Origin: Thysanoteuthis rhombus
Taxonomy: Eukaryota > Mollusca > Cephalopoda > Oegopsida > Thysanoteuthidae
DNA length: 64,000 nucleotides
Reading direction: 5' to 3'
NCBI GenBank assembly: GCA_963457665.1
Contig: OY735211.1
Span: 35,719,747-35,783,746 of the forward strand
Part shown: one piece after another, positions 38,498 to 47,059 of the stretch
How positions within the stretch are numbered: position 1 is the first letter of the stretch
Layout of the letters: every line of letters starts with the position of its first letter
Program-made: the position numbers and the translations under genes
Notes under the pieces: generated by a model
Databases searched by the model: none
Told to the model about the DNA's origin: nothing
The model's input: only the letters and a program-made list of their open reading frames with translations

Positions 38498-38505
38498 TTA
38501 TATAC

Positions 38506-38697
38506 CATGCCATAAATGATTAGCGACGAATTTCCATTTTTGTTTGCATTGTTTTGATGGTATAGTACCTAATTATCCATCGAAGGATAACTTTTATCTA
38601 GGATCAGATTATCTGTGTGCTCTGCATAGGATCAAATTGTCGCTTCCCGGGCCTTCTGGCAAGGATTTGTAACTGGGCACTCATTGATAAGTCTTAC

Positions 38698-38699
<2 letters not shown>
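38506..38699. other. no recognisable feature
   Basis: Short AT-rich interval; nothing recognised. Confidence 0.45.

Positions 38700-38750
<51 letters not shown>
38700..38750. repeat. (TC)n microsatellite
   Basis: About 24 CT units. On the minus strand it is the (GA)n end of the repeat at 38755-38890. Confidence 0.96.
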
Positions 38751-38754
<4 letters not shown>

Positions 38755-38759
<5 letters not shown>

Positions 38760-38890
38760 GTAGTACACATCAGGAATGCAATATGATAAAATGTAATGCA
38801 AAATCCGATGTGTGATGGGTTTATTTCATAAAGTGCTCGATACATTCAACATTAAGCATTAAATTGTTAGAGTAGAGCTTGAAGCTATAT
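38755..38890 (-). repeat. dispersed repeat 3' end, copy 2
   Basis: Reverse-complement match to 28850-28973 as described there. This copy keeps AAGCTCTACTCTAA, ATGTTGAATGTATCGA and ATGAAATAAACCCATCA, and is followed on its 3' side by a short TA run and (GA)n. Confidence 0.65.
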
Positions 38891-38989
38891 TTCATCACAT
38901 ATATATAATGTAGGTCAATAGTCAATATACAAATTCAGTGACAGGGATCTGAGGGGGTAAAACCTACTAATTTTGTTTAATTACTCATA

Positions 38990-39200
38990 AAGCAAGTGGT
39001 TGTCCTATGCTTAAGACACTTTGGACCAACCTTCATGTCGGACGTTCGAATCCTAGCAGGATTCCCTAAATTTCATTCCCCCTAATCAAGGCCTTTCGGC
39101 TACTTTGCACATTAAAGGGTTAGTGAGGAGGGAGCTATTTATGCCGCAGAATTAAGATAATAACTGAATGGAAGTGTTTGATGAACACTGCTGGGGAGCC
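38990..39200 (+). mobile_element. tRNA-derived SINE
   Basis: The B-box GACGTTCGAATCCTAGC is near perfect. The preceding GTGGTTGTCCTATGCTTAAG gives a plausible A-box region. The body with CTTTCGGCTACTTTGCACATTA runs to about 39200. Confidence 0.62.
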
Positions 39201-39415
39201 ATGTTAATGATGTATTGTTTTTAAATACCCGAAACGTTTACATTGTAAACAACCGTTGATCCCGACAAAAAAAAATCATATATGGTACCATAATGTCCAA
39301 GTATGTGTAAGACAGGAAACCACTGAAAGAAAAATACATAAATTGCATAGATAGATATTGAAAATAAGCGACTGAAATGATAATTTTTTTTATATATATA
39401 GTGTTTAAAGCTGTA

Positions 39416-39522
<107 letters not shown>

Positions 39523-39639
39523 CATTACTCCGCTTCACGCGTAGCAAAGCCTAATTGTACCAATCATTCAAGAAGGGAGAGCTTGCCTGCTTTGAAAACT
39601 TGCATTCATGGTTTTTATCTAGGCTAGAACACTGATCAC

Positions 39640-39815
39640 AGGTGGAAAATGCGTAACTACTGCAGCCACGAAGCAGGCTACCTACAACATTTACTAAGCT
39701 CAGCTTAGTCTGACACAAAGTCAAAAATGAAAGCATCCAATGAGGATTGAACTCACTAAGGTAGACATGTTCTGCAAGACTAGTTTGTTAACCACTAGGT
39801 TTCCTATCTTCTTGG
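39640..39815 (-). mobile_element. tRNA-derived SINE
   Basis: The minus strand reads A-box CTAGTGGTTAACAAACTAG and B-box GAGTTCAATCCTCATTGG, both well preserved. The following body (39740 down to about 39640) carries CTTTGTGTCAGACTAAGC, shared with the SINE at 58060-58235. Confidence 0.7.
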
Positions 39816-40700
39816 GGATGCGGCAAGCAAAGAAATGCCTCTGTTTCCCAATATTTTCGTCACGTCATAAATACATAATTAAGCACATGGCTTTTTTTTT
39901 ATTATTTCGTTTCATTTTATTGTTGTTTCCTATGTTATTCAATTTCTGTGTTGTATTGACTAACGTTTTGGCTACTGACGAAAACAATGCCAAGTTCGAT
40001 CGTAATGTTTTCTATGAGTCATCAGTTTAGAAAGAAGCCTTTAAAAAAAAATATCACGATCGAACTTTGCGTTTTCCCCGTCAGCCATCGAAAATGTTTG
40101 TCAATACAACGCAATGCTGGATAATAGAGGGAAAGTAGCAACTGGATGAAACGCTAAAGATCTTTTATGAGCCATCGATTCAAATGAAGTCTAAATGGTC
40201 GACCGGTTAATAGCATGTGGATAATGGAATCAGCGAATCGAATTCCAAATACCAGTTGGAACTGTTTATGTGCACCAATGCTTTTGGGAAAGGCATGAAT
40301 TCATCTCCTCTCTATATCTCCTCTCATTCTCGGAAAAAGCAAGAGACTGACAACTCTGATTACTAACCCCAAAAGTTCAACCTCTCATCTAGCTTCTTAA
40401 TAGTCTGGCAATAGACAGTATAGTGAATATATTTTCGAAATGTAAGGTTAACGATGATCTGGTGAAGCTTCGATTGGCCTAGCAAGCTGGAAGTGGATTA
40501 TGATAAATAGCTCTAGTGACAAAAATTGATTTTAATAAAGAGACTGAGAACGAACTGATGAAATAATGCGATTGTCATCTCAAATTCAGGTGGAAGATTT
40601 TATTTTTCAAATCAGTTTAAATACTATACTAGTGATGATAAGAAAAAATGCCTAAAATTTCTCTCTAAAAACATTTTCAACTAACTTAAAGAGAATCAAA
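39816..40700. other. no recognisable feature
   Basis: The frame at 39740-40030 overlaps the SINE and has no domain. The rest is AT-rich DNA. Confidence 0.42.
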
Positions 40701-40704
40701 CACA

Positions 40705-40800
40705 TGCCAACGTAGCTCAGGGGCCGAGAGTTAAAACGCAAATTATAAGGCCGTGAATTCTTGGCTGCAGTTTTTCCTAAAGGAAACTTATTTCAATAAT
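40705..40800 (+). mobile_element. possible tRNA-derived SINE
   Basis: GTAGCTCAGGGGCCGAGAG is a good A-box-like start. The expected B-box is only faintly visible (CCGTGAATTCTTGG), so confidence is low. Confidence 0.28.
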
Positions 40801-41087
40801 TTGTAGATATCTAGTGCCTTTAGTTTAACCTGGCAAAGGGCAAAAAATAGTGGATCACTCTGAAAGAGGGAATTGGAAATTCGAGAAAAAAGTCGAGAAT
40901 ATCCTGATCACTGCGGTGCTGAAGTCGGTCGTGTGATACTGAGGAAAGTGCTGGAGATTATCGGTGACTTTCTGTCGATCAATCTCCAGTGACACCTACC
41001 AGGCATCTGGCATGGAAATGAAAATAGATAAATACAAGCCTAGCTGCTGCTTGGTCAAGCTCCATTCCTATTTTTATTTCAACTACC

Positions 41088-41089
<2 letters not shown>

Positions 41090-41137
<48 letters not shown>

Positions 41138-41138
41138 T
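41090..41138. repeat. (ATT)n microsatellite
   Basis: About 16 TTA units. Confidence 0.96.
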
Positions 41139-41261
41139 ACTATTGAATTTACTATTATTGACAACCCAGAACTGTTCAATAAGAACCAATCGTATTAAGG
41201 CCAACATAAACAGGACACTGCAAAAATAGTAAATGCACACATCATCAGCTCTATAATAAGT

Positions 41262-41575
41262 CTTGGGGTGTCAAACTTGCTTCATGTAAGAGCCACAATA
41301 AACTAAAGACATTTGAGAGCCACAATTCTTCCCCTCAGTCTGAAGAACGAAGCCTCACTCAAATTTAGCATTCAAACTAGGATCCAAATTCTTTGAAAAA
41401 ATTTACGTTTTAATCCAAATAAGATCACAGTTAAATTTTACAAGGCTTGAAATTCCTTCTTTTCTACCTTATCACCGGTGATAAGTAAAGGAGCTCTGCC
41501 AACATATTTCCACAAACCGCACATTGAATCTCAAAGACCTGCAAGCGGCCTGTGGGCCTTCGTTTGTCATCCCTG
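41262..41575. mobile_element. hAT-like non-autonomous element
   Basis: The left end CTTGGGGTGTCAAACTTGC and right end CGTTTGTCATCCCTG are imperfect inverted copies of the common hAT terminus CAGGGGTGTCAAAC. GCGGCCTGTGGGCC lies just inside the right end. No clear 8-bp target duplication was found and no coding sequence is present, so it is older than the copy at 38336. Confidence 0.5.
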
Positions 41576-41639
41576 TAAACAAATGATGCATTTTCCATAC
41601 AAAAGGTCAAGGTTATTGCTACATAACACTTCGGTCCGT

Positions 41640-41832
41640 CTTACCGACTGAGTTTAACTTGCCACATCTCAACAAAGTTCTACCAACCAATACATCAAAA
41701 ATACCATTGGCTGTCATCCAATATTCATGAGATCCTCACAGACAACAATAAGATTCAACGATTGAAAAGAGACTTCGAAACCTAGAGGCTATCTATATCA
41801 AAGCCAGACAGCCAACCATTTACAAAAATCTC
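41640..41832 (+). mobile_element. probable C-terminal scrap of a GIY-YIG retroelement
   Basis: The plus strand encodes EILTDNNKIQRLKRDFET, then after a frameshift EAIYIKARQPTIYKNLS and a stop. This resembles the C-terminus that follows the nuclease in Penelope-like proteins (il-dnn-l-rl-Ea-yIk-rqPtiN). The nuclease core itself is not seen. Confidence 0.4.
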
Positions 41833-41934
41833 TCATGAGGTGCGAGAAAGCAATCTAAAGTGCTTATAACGGAAGTTGCAATACTATCGGACGATGCTTT
41901 AAATCAACCATCACAACACCTTTCAAACTTTAAC

Positions 41935-42021
41935 TTCAGAACGTTCAAGTTTACATTCAGAACTTTCAAATTTGCCTTCAGAACTTTCAAGTTTACCTCC
42001 ATAAAACTTTCGACTTTACCT
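41935..42021. repeat. 21-bp minisatellite, about 4 copies
   Basis: Units begin TTCAGAACTTTCAAGTTTACC at 41935, 41956 and 41977, with a fourth degenerate 23-bp unit to about 42020. A 21-bp period keeps frame and gives FRTFKFT peptide repeats in the chance open frame at 41860-42111. Confidence 0.88.
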
Positions 42022-42374
42022 TCAGACACTTTTATGAAGAAAAATATTTTTCTTTATCGTGAACTTTGGAACTTTATATTTCAGGATCTTATTTTCCTTT
42101 CCAATATTTGATTACTGGATAGATTTTGAATTCTTTCATGATGGGAATAACTGAATAAATCCTAGATGATTTCTACTTCTTTCAACGAAATAGTTGTTTT
42201 CCTGTCTTTTCATTGTATTCCTCATTTCCCTACGTCTTCAGTATGCGTGTCATTTGGATATCGAATTTTACAATATTAAAACATTATGACATTTAGGAAA
42301 ATTTATTTACCTCTGTCAATGAAGTTGAGAAGAGATGTATGTTTTTAGTCGTGTCTTTTCGTCTGAGCGTTTGT

Positions 42375-43150
42375 TCGTTTATTTATTTGTTCGTCTGTCC
42401 ACACGATATCTCTGAAAGTACCGAATGAATCTCATTGAAGTTTTGTGGAAGCATGGGCAATGGGTTAAGAAAGAAGTGGTAAAATACTGGGGCAAATTTA
42501 GCGAGTTTTTTCTGATTGAGAGATATTTTTTCCATTTTTCTAATTACATTTATACATACATTCATGACACGATATCTCAAAAATTTCTGTAGAGGGGTGG
42601 ACAAGAGGCTACAGAAGAACTGATTAAGTTTTGGAGCGGACCCATGCACGATTATCTTCCCTGCGTCGTATTTATCTCTCCAAACCACATAATATCGACA
42701 TAATTTTATGTTTGTTCACATGGTATCTACTGAAGTTCTGAATGAATCTCAATGATATTAAGTAGAAGGTTGGACAATATGCTACGGAAGAACTGAATGA
42801 ATTTTTGAACCGATCTATGCACAATTATATCCCTTACGTCGCAGGTATATGTCAAAATCACATAATATTTCCGGATGATGAATGAATTTCTATGAAAAGA
42901 ATTAAAAAGGACGAATGGACAATGGGTGGAAAAGATGTGGCGGAATTTTGCAGCAGATCCAGGATTTTTTCGATTGACATATTTTTCCGTTTTTAAAGAT
43001 TACGTTAATGTGTCTGCTCAGGACTATTCACACAACTCCTCCAAAGTTATCGTTAGATTCCAATGATATTTTCTGAAAGAGCAGACGATATGCCAGAGGA
43101 AAACTGATTAAATTTTGGAGCAGATTCGTCTTCTATAATTTTCGTCTTTG
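42375..43150 (+). repeat. degenerate tandem array, about five units of 140-165 bp
   Basis: Units start near 42390, 42556, 42712, 42871 and 43011. Shared landmarks are CACACGATATCTC, GAATGAATCTCAATGA, GGACAATGGGCTAC, GGAAGAACTGATTAA and TTTTGGAGC-GATCC. The reverse complement matches the single repeats at 340-560 and 8790-8960. No open frame is conserved between units. Confidence 0.68.
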
Positions 43151-43278
43151 TTTTTATCAAGTTTTTTTCAATTAACTTCAATATTTGGGATTATTATGTG
43201 TTTGTCCTTGACACAAAACTTTTTAAAAATACATTTCCATTACAGGTTGTACTGTATCAAAATTGGAAAAATACCACG

Positions 43279-43545
43279 TTAGTCGTATAAATTTGGGTTC
43301 AATTGTAGTTTAAGGCTTGAAGTAGTCCTATGGACAGGTACACTAATCTCCACAGTGAATCTTTCCAGCTCCTTTAGGGTTATCTTCCGTCTCTTTGTTG
43401 CCTCTCTGATTAATGCCCTCTTTGCTGGGTCTATGAGTTTTGGTAAGCAGTCGTCTCTTGGTAGTTTTGTTGTGGTGCCATAGTCTTTCCGTTTAGTAAT
43501 ACTGGATTTATTAGAATTCCATGGGACGTTCAAGATTTGGAATTT
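43279..43545 (-). mobile_element. Tc1-type transposase relic, DNA-binding region
   Basis: The minus-strand frame reads NVPWNSNKSSITKRKDYGTT, TKLPRDDCLPKL, and RRKITLKELERFTVEISV with VHRTT after it. This is the second helix-turn-helix region of Tc1 transposases, where the usual GRP-K hook reads DCLPK. The catalytic DD34E domain is missing on the lower-coordinate side, where unrelated DNA follows. It lies about 250 bases upstream of the receptor exon, inside its presumed intron. Confidence 0.78.
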
Positions 43546-43793
43546 TTTCCACTACCTGACCCTGATCTAAGCTTCTCCATAACTTTGTTCATGACATGTT
43601 TGGTTTTTATAATGGCGCTTGCTTGGTAGTGTCCAATGCTTAGTAGTGTTGCAGAGTTTGGGGCCTTTCCTAGGGTCTTACCACACTGTAGTAATTTCAT
43701 TATATTTCTCTTAAACTTGATCTATCGTCATAATTTTTTCATATTATCATTTTTGTTTTATCATAAACACGTTTTTCATTATATTTATTGCAG

Positions 43794-43892
43794 ACGAGAA
43801 TTACTGTGAGAGCACATTTGATGGCTTCCTCTGTTGGGGCCAAACGAAAGCTGGAGAAAGGGCTTACCTCCCTTGCCCTTTCAATACAAAGG
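43794..43892 (+). CDS. class B (secretin-type) GPCR, hormone-receptor-domain exon
   Basis: A 99-base exon with acceptor TTTATTGCAG (ending 43793) and donor AAAGG|GTAAGT (intron from 43893). The first two bases complete a codon and one base is left over, so both flanking introns are phase 1, as is usual for this exon in the family. It encodes ENYCESTFDGFLCW, then GQTKAGERAYLPCPF and NTKG. The pattern C-x-x-T-F-D-G-x-x-C-W, a conserved glycine and a CP pair is the middle of the HormR/HRM extracellular domain that binds peptide hormones and holds three disulfides. The CW and FDG residues are intact. The rest of the domain (the last cysteines and the G-x-W motif) and the seven membrane helices should lie on downstream exons, which I could not find here. 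Nearest relatives may be PDF/calcitonin-type or DH44-type receptors, but the ligand cannot be decided from one exon. Confidence 0.82.
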
Positions 43893-44745
43893 GTAAGTTA
43901 TTCTTAAAACGTTCTTCAAGATACAATAGAACTTGTTAAAATGATAGACTTAATGAAACCGATTTAAAAATGGACATAATATGCTGATTACCTATGATTT
44001 CATTAGATAAGTCTATCTCTTAATTGCTTATAATTCTCTTGATTTAAAATCATTATTGTGTGTTTATTCTATTTACCGTTTAAATGGCATATGACCCAAT
44101 TCTTTGTCGTGATGTGTCCATCTTTTCGCCGAAAAAGCCCCCAAATACTTGATTTCCTTTCCGTTTACTCCCCACCTCGCGAATATGAAAGCCTTAATCC
44201 TAACCCAAACCCCTAATCCTAGCTCTAATCCCTAATAATAGGGAAGGGTCCTAACCAAATAAACTTAACGTATCAATTCCCACTGGTTATGAACATTTTG
44301 GACTGGTAGGGACTAATCAAAATTCTATGCCTTATATTGGCTTTTCTCCTATTTCAAAAGTATTATTATGCGTTACAAACTTCTCCGGATTGGAGACACC
44401 TTTGTTGGAGATCGAAATAAAGGTCCTGATAGTGGAATTTCTGTAGCTGAAAATAGTAACTAACAGTCTTTATGAAAAAAAAACCCACCTATTTTTGTTT
44501 ATTTTTCTTCTCACGTAGATAGATTGCTGGGTTATCATGTTGTGATGGAGTGCGTTGGATAACAAATAACATGTTATTACTTTTTATAGGCATGCGAGAA
44601 GAATCCAAACGTAAGGATCGATTGATCGAAGTTAAGAGGCTTTCTCCAGGGGGTGAGAATAGAACCCTCAATGTTATTGGGTGCTACTTCCAGAATTCTG
44701 ATTTGCTCACTTTGCAAAGCTGCAAAAATCTTATTACTTGACTGA
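43893..44745. other. intron sequence downstream of the receptor exon
   Basis: AT-rich DNA. 44196-44240 has degenerate CCTAA repeats. The frame at 44550-44741 begins after an acceptor-like TTTTTATAG but matches no GPCR sequence. Confidence 0.5.
44196..44240. repeat. degenerate CCCTAA-like repeats
   Basis: TAATCCTAACCCAAACCCC, then TAATCCTAGCTC and TAATCCCTAATA: about seven imperfect relatives of the metazoan telomere unit CCCTAA. Confidence 0.4.
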
Positions 44746-44749
44746 TCTA

Positions 44750-45245
44750 GAATCTAACAAAAAAGATATCCCATCCACTTTTCTGGTCTCTTCGGCTGGA
44801 TCTAAGTGTTGTATCTGTTCCACGGCAGAGCCCAAGGTGCAGTTACTGACACTTGCCCGTCGAATGGGCCGGAGATTGGCGTGTGGATGGTATCAAAGAC
44901 CGAGTGTGCCGGTGCAGCGTGTAAGACAATGAGGTTTTACCGAGGCTGCCACTGCTAAGCGCATTATTTTACTAAGGCTGCCACTGCTCTCCCATTATTA
45001 CTCGGCCCAGCTGCATGGAATCCATTACCCCGGAGCAGCATTGCTCCATTGCAGGTCCCTTGGTGGACGCTTTCGTGGCGGAGGTTGTCTAGCCATTATG
45101 ATGCGCTTTTCAACCGTAGCCGCGTCGGCTGGAGCCATTTTTGGACGGATGGATCCTATTCTTCCCACGTTAAGCTCGACCTTGTGTCACATTTTGCTGC
45201 AGTGAGACAGCGAATAAAAAAAACCCCTCCTCTAATAAAAAAGAT
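44750..45245 (+). repeat. unassigned GC-richer repeat, SINE-like
   Basis: GC-rich relative to its surroundings and ends in A-rich AATAAAAAAAACC, as a retroposon would. GCTGCCACTGCT occurs twice (about 44945 and 44979). It shares TCGGCCCAG and general composition with 55040-55345. Not assigned to a known family. Confidence 0.38.
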
Positions 45246-45775
45246 ATGCAATATCGACCGAGAAAAAATTCAGATGTTTTGATTCTCTGAGATCAAATTG
45301 CTGTTAGAATTTGAGCCCAAATTACCACAACGAATTGAGCTTCTAGTCGGTGAGGAAAAAATACTACTTAATCATTTTTACTTTTCAGGTTTCGTACTTT
45401 CAAATTATGAACTCAAGCTTTTGGTGGAGGATAACGAAAAAGCCCTATTTCATTTGGTCTTCTACTGTTCTAAGCTAAGTTTGTTAAACAACAATCACAT
45501 TCGAAAAATCTAAAATATCTGATGACTTTGGTTGGAAGACTTTCTGAAGGTTTTTCGTTTTATTTATACTTGTGAAATACCCCTTGATTTGCAAACGGTA
45601 TACCTAGAAATTGAATCTAACGCACTGTAAAATCATGGGGATTATCTGAAGTGACAATACCGGAAACTTGACTAAGACATTCGAAAATGAATTCAATTCC
45701 ACCTCACTGTTTTTTCTCGCTGGGTGAGTTCAACCGTTCTCCTTTAGCGATGTCTTTGTTTCATCCCCTAATCCT
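45246..45775. other. no confident feature
   Basis: An acceptor-like TACTTTTCAG near 45389 is followed by an open stretch (GFVLSNYELK then LLVEDNEK). The next receptor exon should contain two cysteines and G-x-W, which are absent, so it is not called. Confidence 0.4.
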
Positions 45776-45779
45776 TTGC

Positions 45780-45838
45780 CTGTCCCTACCTTCTGTTTCC
45801 CTCTCTTTCTCCTCCTCTCCCTCACTCCCTCTCTCTCT

Positions 45839-45888
<50 letters not shown>

Positions 45889-45912
45889 CTCTGTCTCTGT
45901 CTCTGTCTCTGC
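45780..45912. repeat. (TC)n / (TCTG)n tract
   Basis: CT-rich tract with a pure CT core at about 45840-45884 followed by CTCTGT units. Confidence 0.94.
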
Positions 45913-46029
45913 TTTCTTCGCCGTCTTTCTTTTGCAGTCACATTCTCAGAAGCTTTATTTACCCCCTCTCATTTCGACTTAAAACTTTTATTCCAGACAG
46001 AGAAGTGCAAACACGCCGTTTATTATAGT

Positions 46030-46345
46030 ATAGACTAGTTGATACCCGTGAAAAAATTCACGGATATATTTGAATTTCCTTGACACAATGTTTTAAGAAA
46101 AAAATTGCATATCTTTTTGATCGAAAGGTCCGTAGTTTTAAATGGTGAATGGATGGTATTTTGATTAGCAAAATTCTTACCCCATGTTGCGGTCAAGAGA
46201 ATAAAGAGGTCACACTCTTCATTATATTAGTATATGAGTTAGTAGCAGATCATTTACATTAAAAGATCCAATGAGGATCGAACTCACTATCAACGGCCAT
46301 CAATATTTGATTGATTCTATGTGAGGTACATCCTGATCCGTTTTT
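46030..46345 (-). mobile_element. tRNA-derived SINE, copy A of a local cluster
   Basis: The minus strand starts with a B-box-like GAGTTCGATCCTCATTGGAT (46265-46290) and continues through a body conserved with 46670-46920. It ends near a small perfect hairpin, CCGTGAAAAAATTCACGG, at about 46047-46064 next to ATCAACTAGT. Confidence 0.6.
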
Positions 46346-46397
46346 CTTTTTTCATATTATTCATTAACATAGCACTTTGGTAATTGATCATCAGTAT

Positions 46398-46505
46398 AGA
46401 AAATACTGGCCCTGCGACGCCCACGATAGAGAAGTGTGGCAAACCCTGGGGAAGATCTATGTTCAACGATGGACGTTAAAAGACTGATGATGATGATGAG
46501 TGGAA
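46398..46505 (+). mobile_element. RTE-like LINE, extreme 3' end
   Basis: The plus strand encodes KYWPCDAHDREVWQTLGKIY then VQRWTLKD and a stop, followed by (TGA)n at about 46486-46500. Fewer than 35 codons of the element are present, so it is a severely 5'-truncated insertion, lying between two SINEs. Confidence 0.78.
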
Positions 46506-46580
46506 ATCTCATGAGGGTCGAACTCACTAAGTAAGACGAACAAGTTTAGTTTGTTGATCATTATAAAACGTGCGTCCGGG
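46506..46580 (-). mobile_element. tRNA-derived SINE head, copy B
   Basis: Minus strand: TTATAATGATCAACAAACTAAAC as A-box region and GAGTTCGACCCTCATGAG as B-box. A (TTTG)n run at 46603-46636 follows on the plus strand. Confidence 0.6.
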
Positions 46581-46602
46581 TCCATTTTTTCTCTTAATTT
46601 TT

Positions 46603-46636
46603 GTTTGTTTGTTTGTTTGTTTGTTTTTGATTTTGT
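46603..46636. repeat. (TTTG)n microsatellite
   Basis: About eight TTTG units. Confidence 0.9.
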
Positions 46637-46669
46637 TTTTTGTGTTTTTAGAAAAAACTGAATTCATAT

Positions 46670-46920
46670 ACCGAGAAGAGTTCATAGTTTGGAATAGTGG
46701 GTTGGAGGTATTTTTATAAGCAAAATTTTACCCCGAGTGGAAGAGTCCAGGGTTTGGGACAGTGAACCAAGAAAATCACACTGTTCATTATTTAGGTGTA
46801 TATCAAAAGAGCAGGAGCTGGAATCAGACTAGCCATACTACGAGACCCAATGAGGATTGAACCCAATCACTGCAGCCAGCCAGTTTAGCTTGCTGAACGT
46901 TGTTATACGGCATGATTTTT
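46670..46920 (-). mobile_element. tRNA-derived SINE, copy C
   Basis: The minus strand shows the best head of the cluster: CGTATAACAACGTTCAGCAA, then GGCTGCAGTG, then B-box GGGTTCAATCCTCATTGG. The body below aligns with copy A (AGCAAAATTTTACCCC, CACACTGTTCATTAT on the plus strand). Confidence 0.68.
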
Positions 46921-46954
46921 TTTTTTTCATATGATTACTTAGAATATCAGATTA

Positions 46955-47055
46955 TCTATATTGGGAGATCTAATGAGAATTAGACCCACTGACAAAAGCC
47001 AGCAAGATCAACCTACCGATCATTGCTATACGACGTGCATTCAGATCCATTTTTT
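46955..47055 (-). mobile_element. tRNA-derived SINE head, copy D
   Basis: Minus strand: CGTATAGCAATGATCGGTAG and a decayed B-box GGGTCTAATTCTCATTAG. Same family and orientation as A-C. Confidence 0.55.
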
Positions 47056-47059
47056 ATAT

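Noticed and set aside
45390-45513. Candidate next exon of the GPCR
   Set aside because: The next HormR exon must carry two cysteines and a G-x-W motif; this stretch has neither.
46265-47055. CRISPR-like array of spaced repeats
   Set aside because: The repeated units are long, diverged tRNA-SINE heads with irregular spacing in a eukaryotic genome; no cas-like coding sequence.
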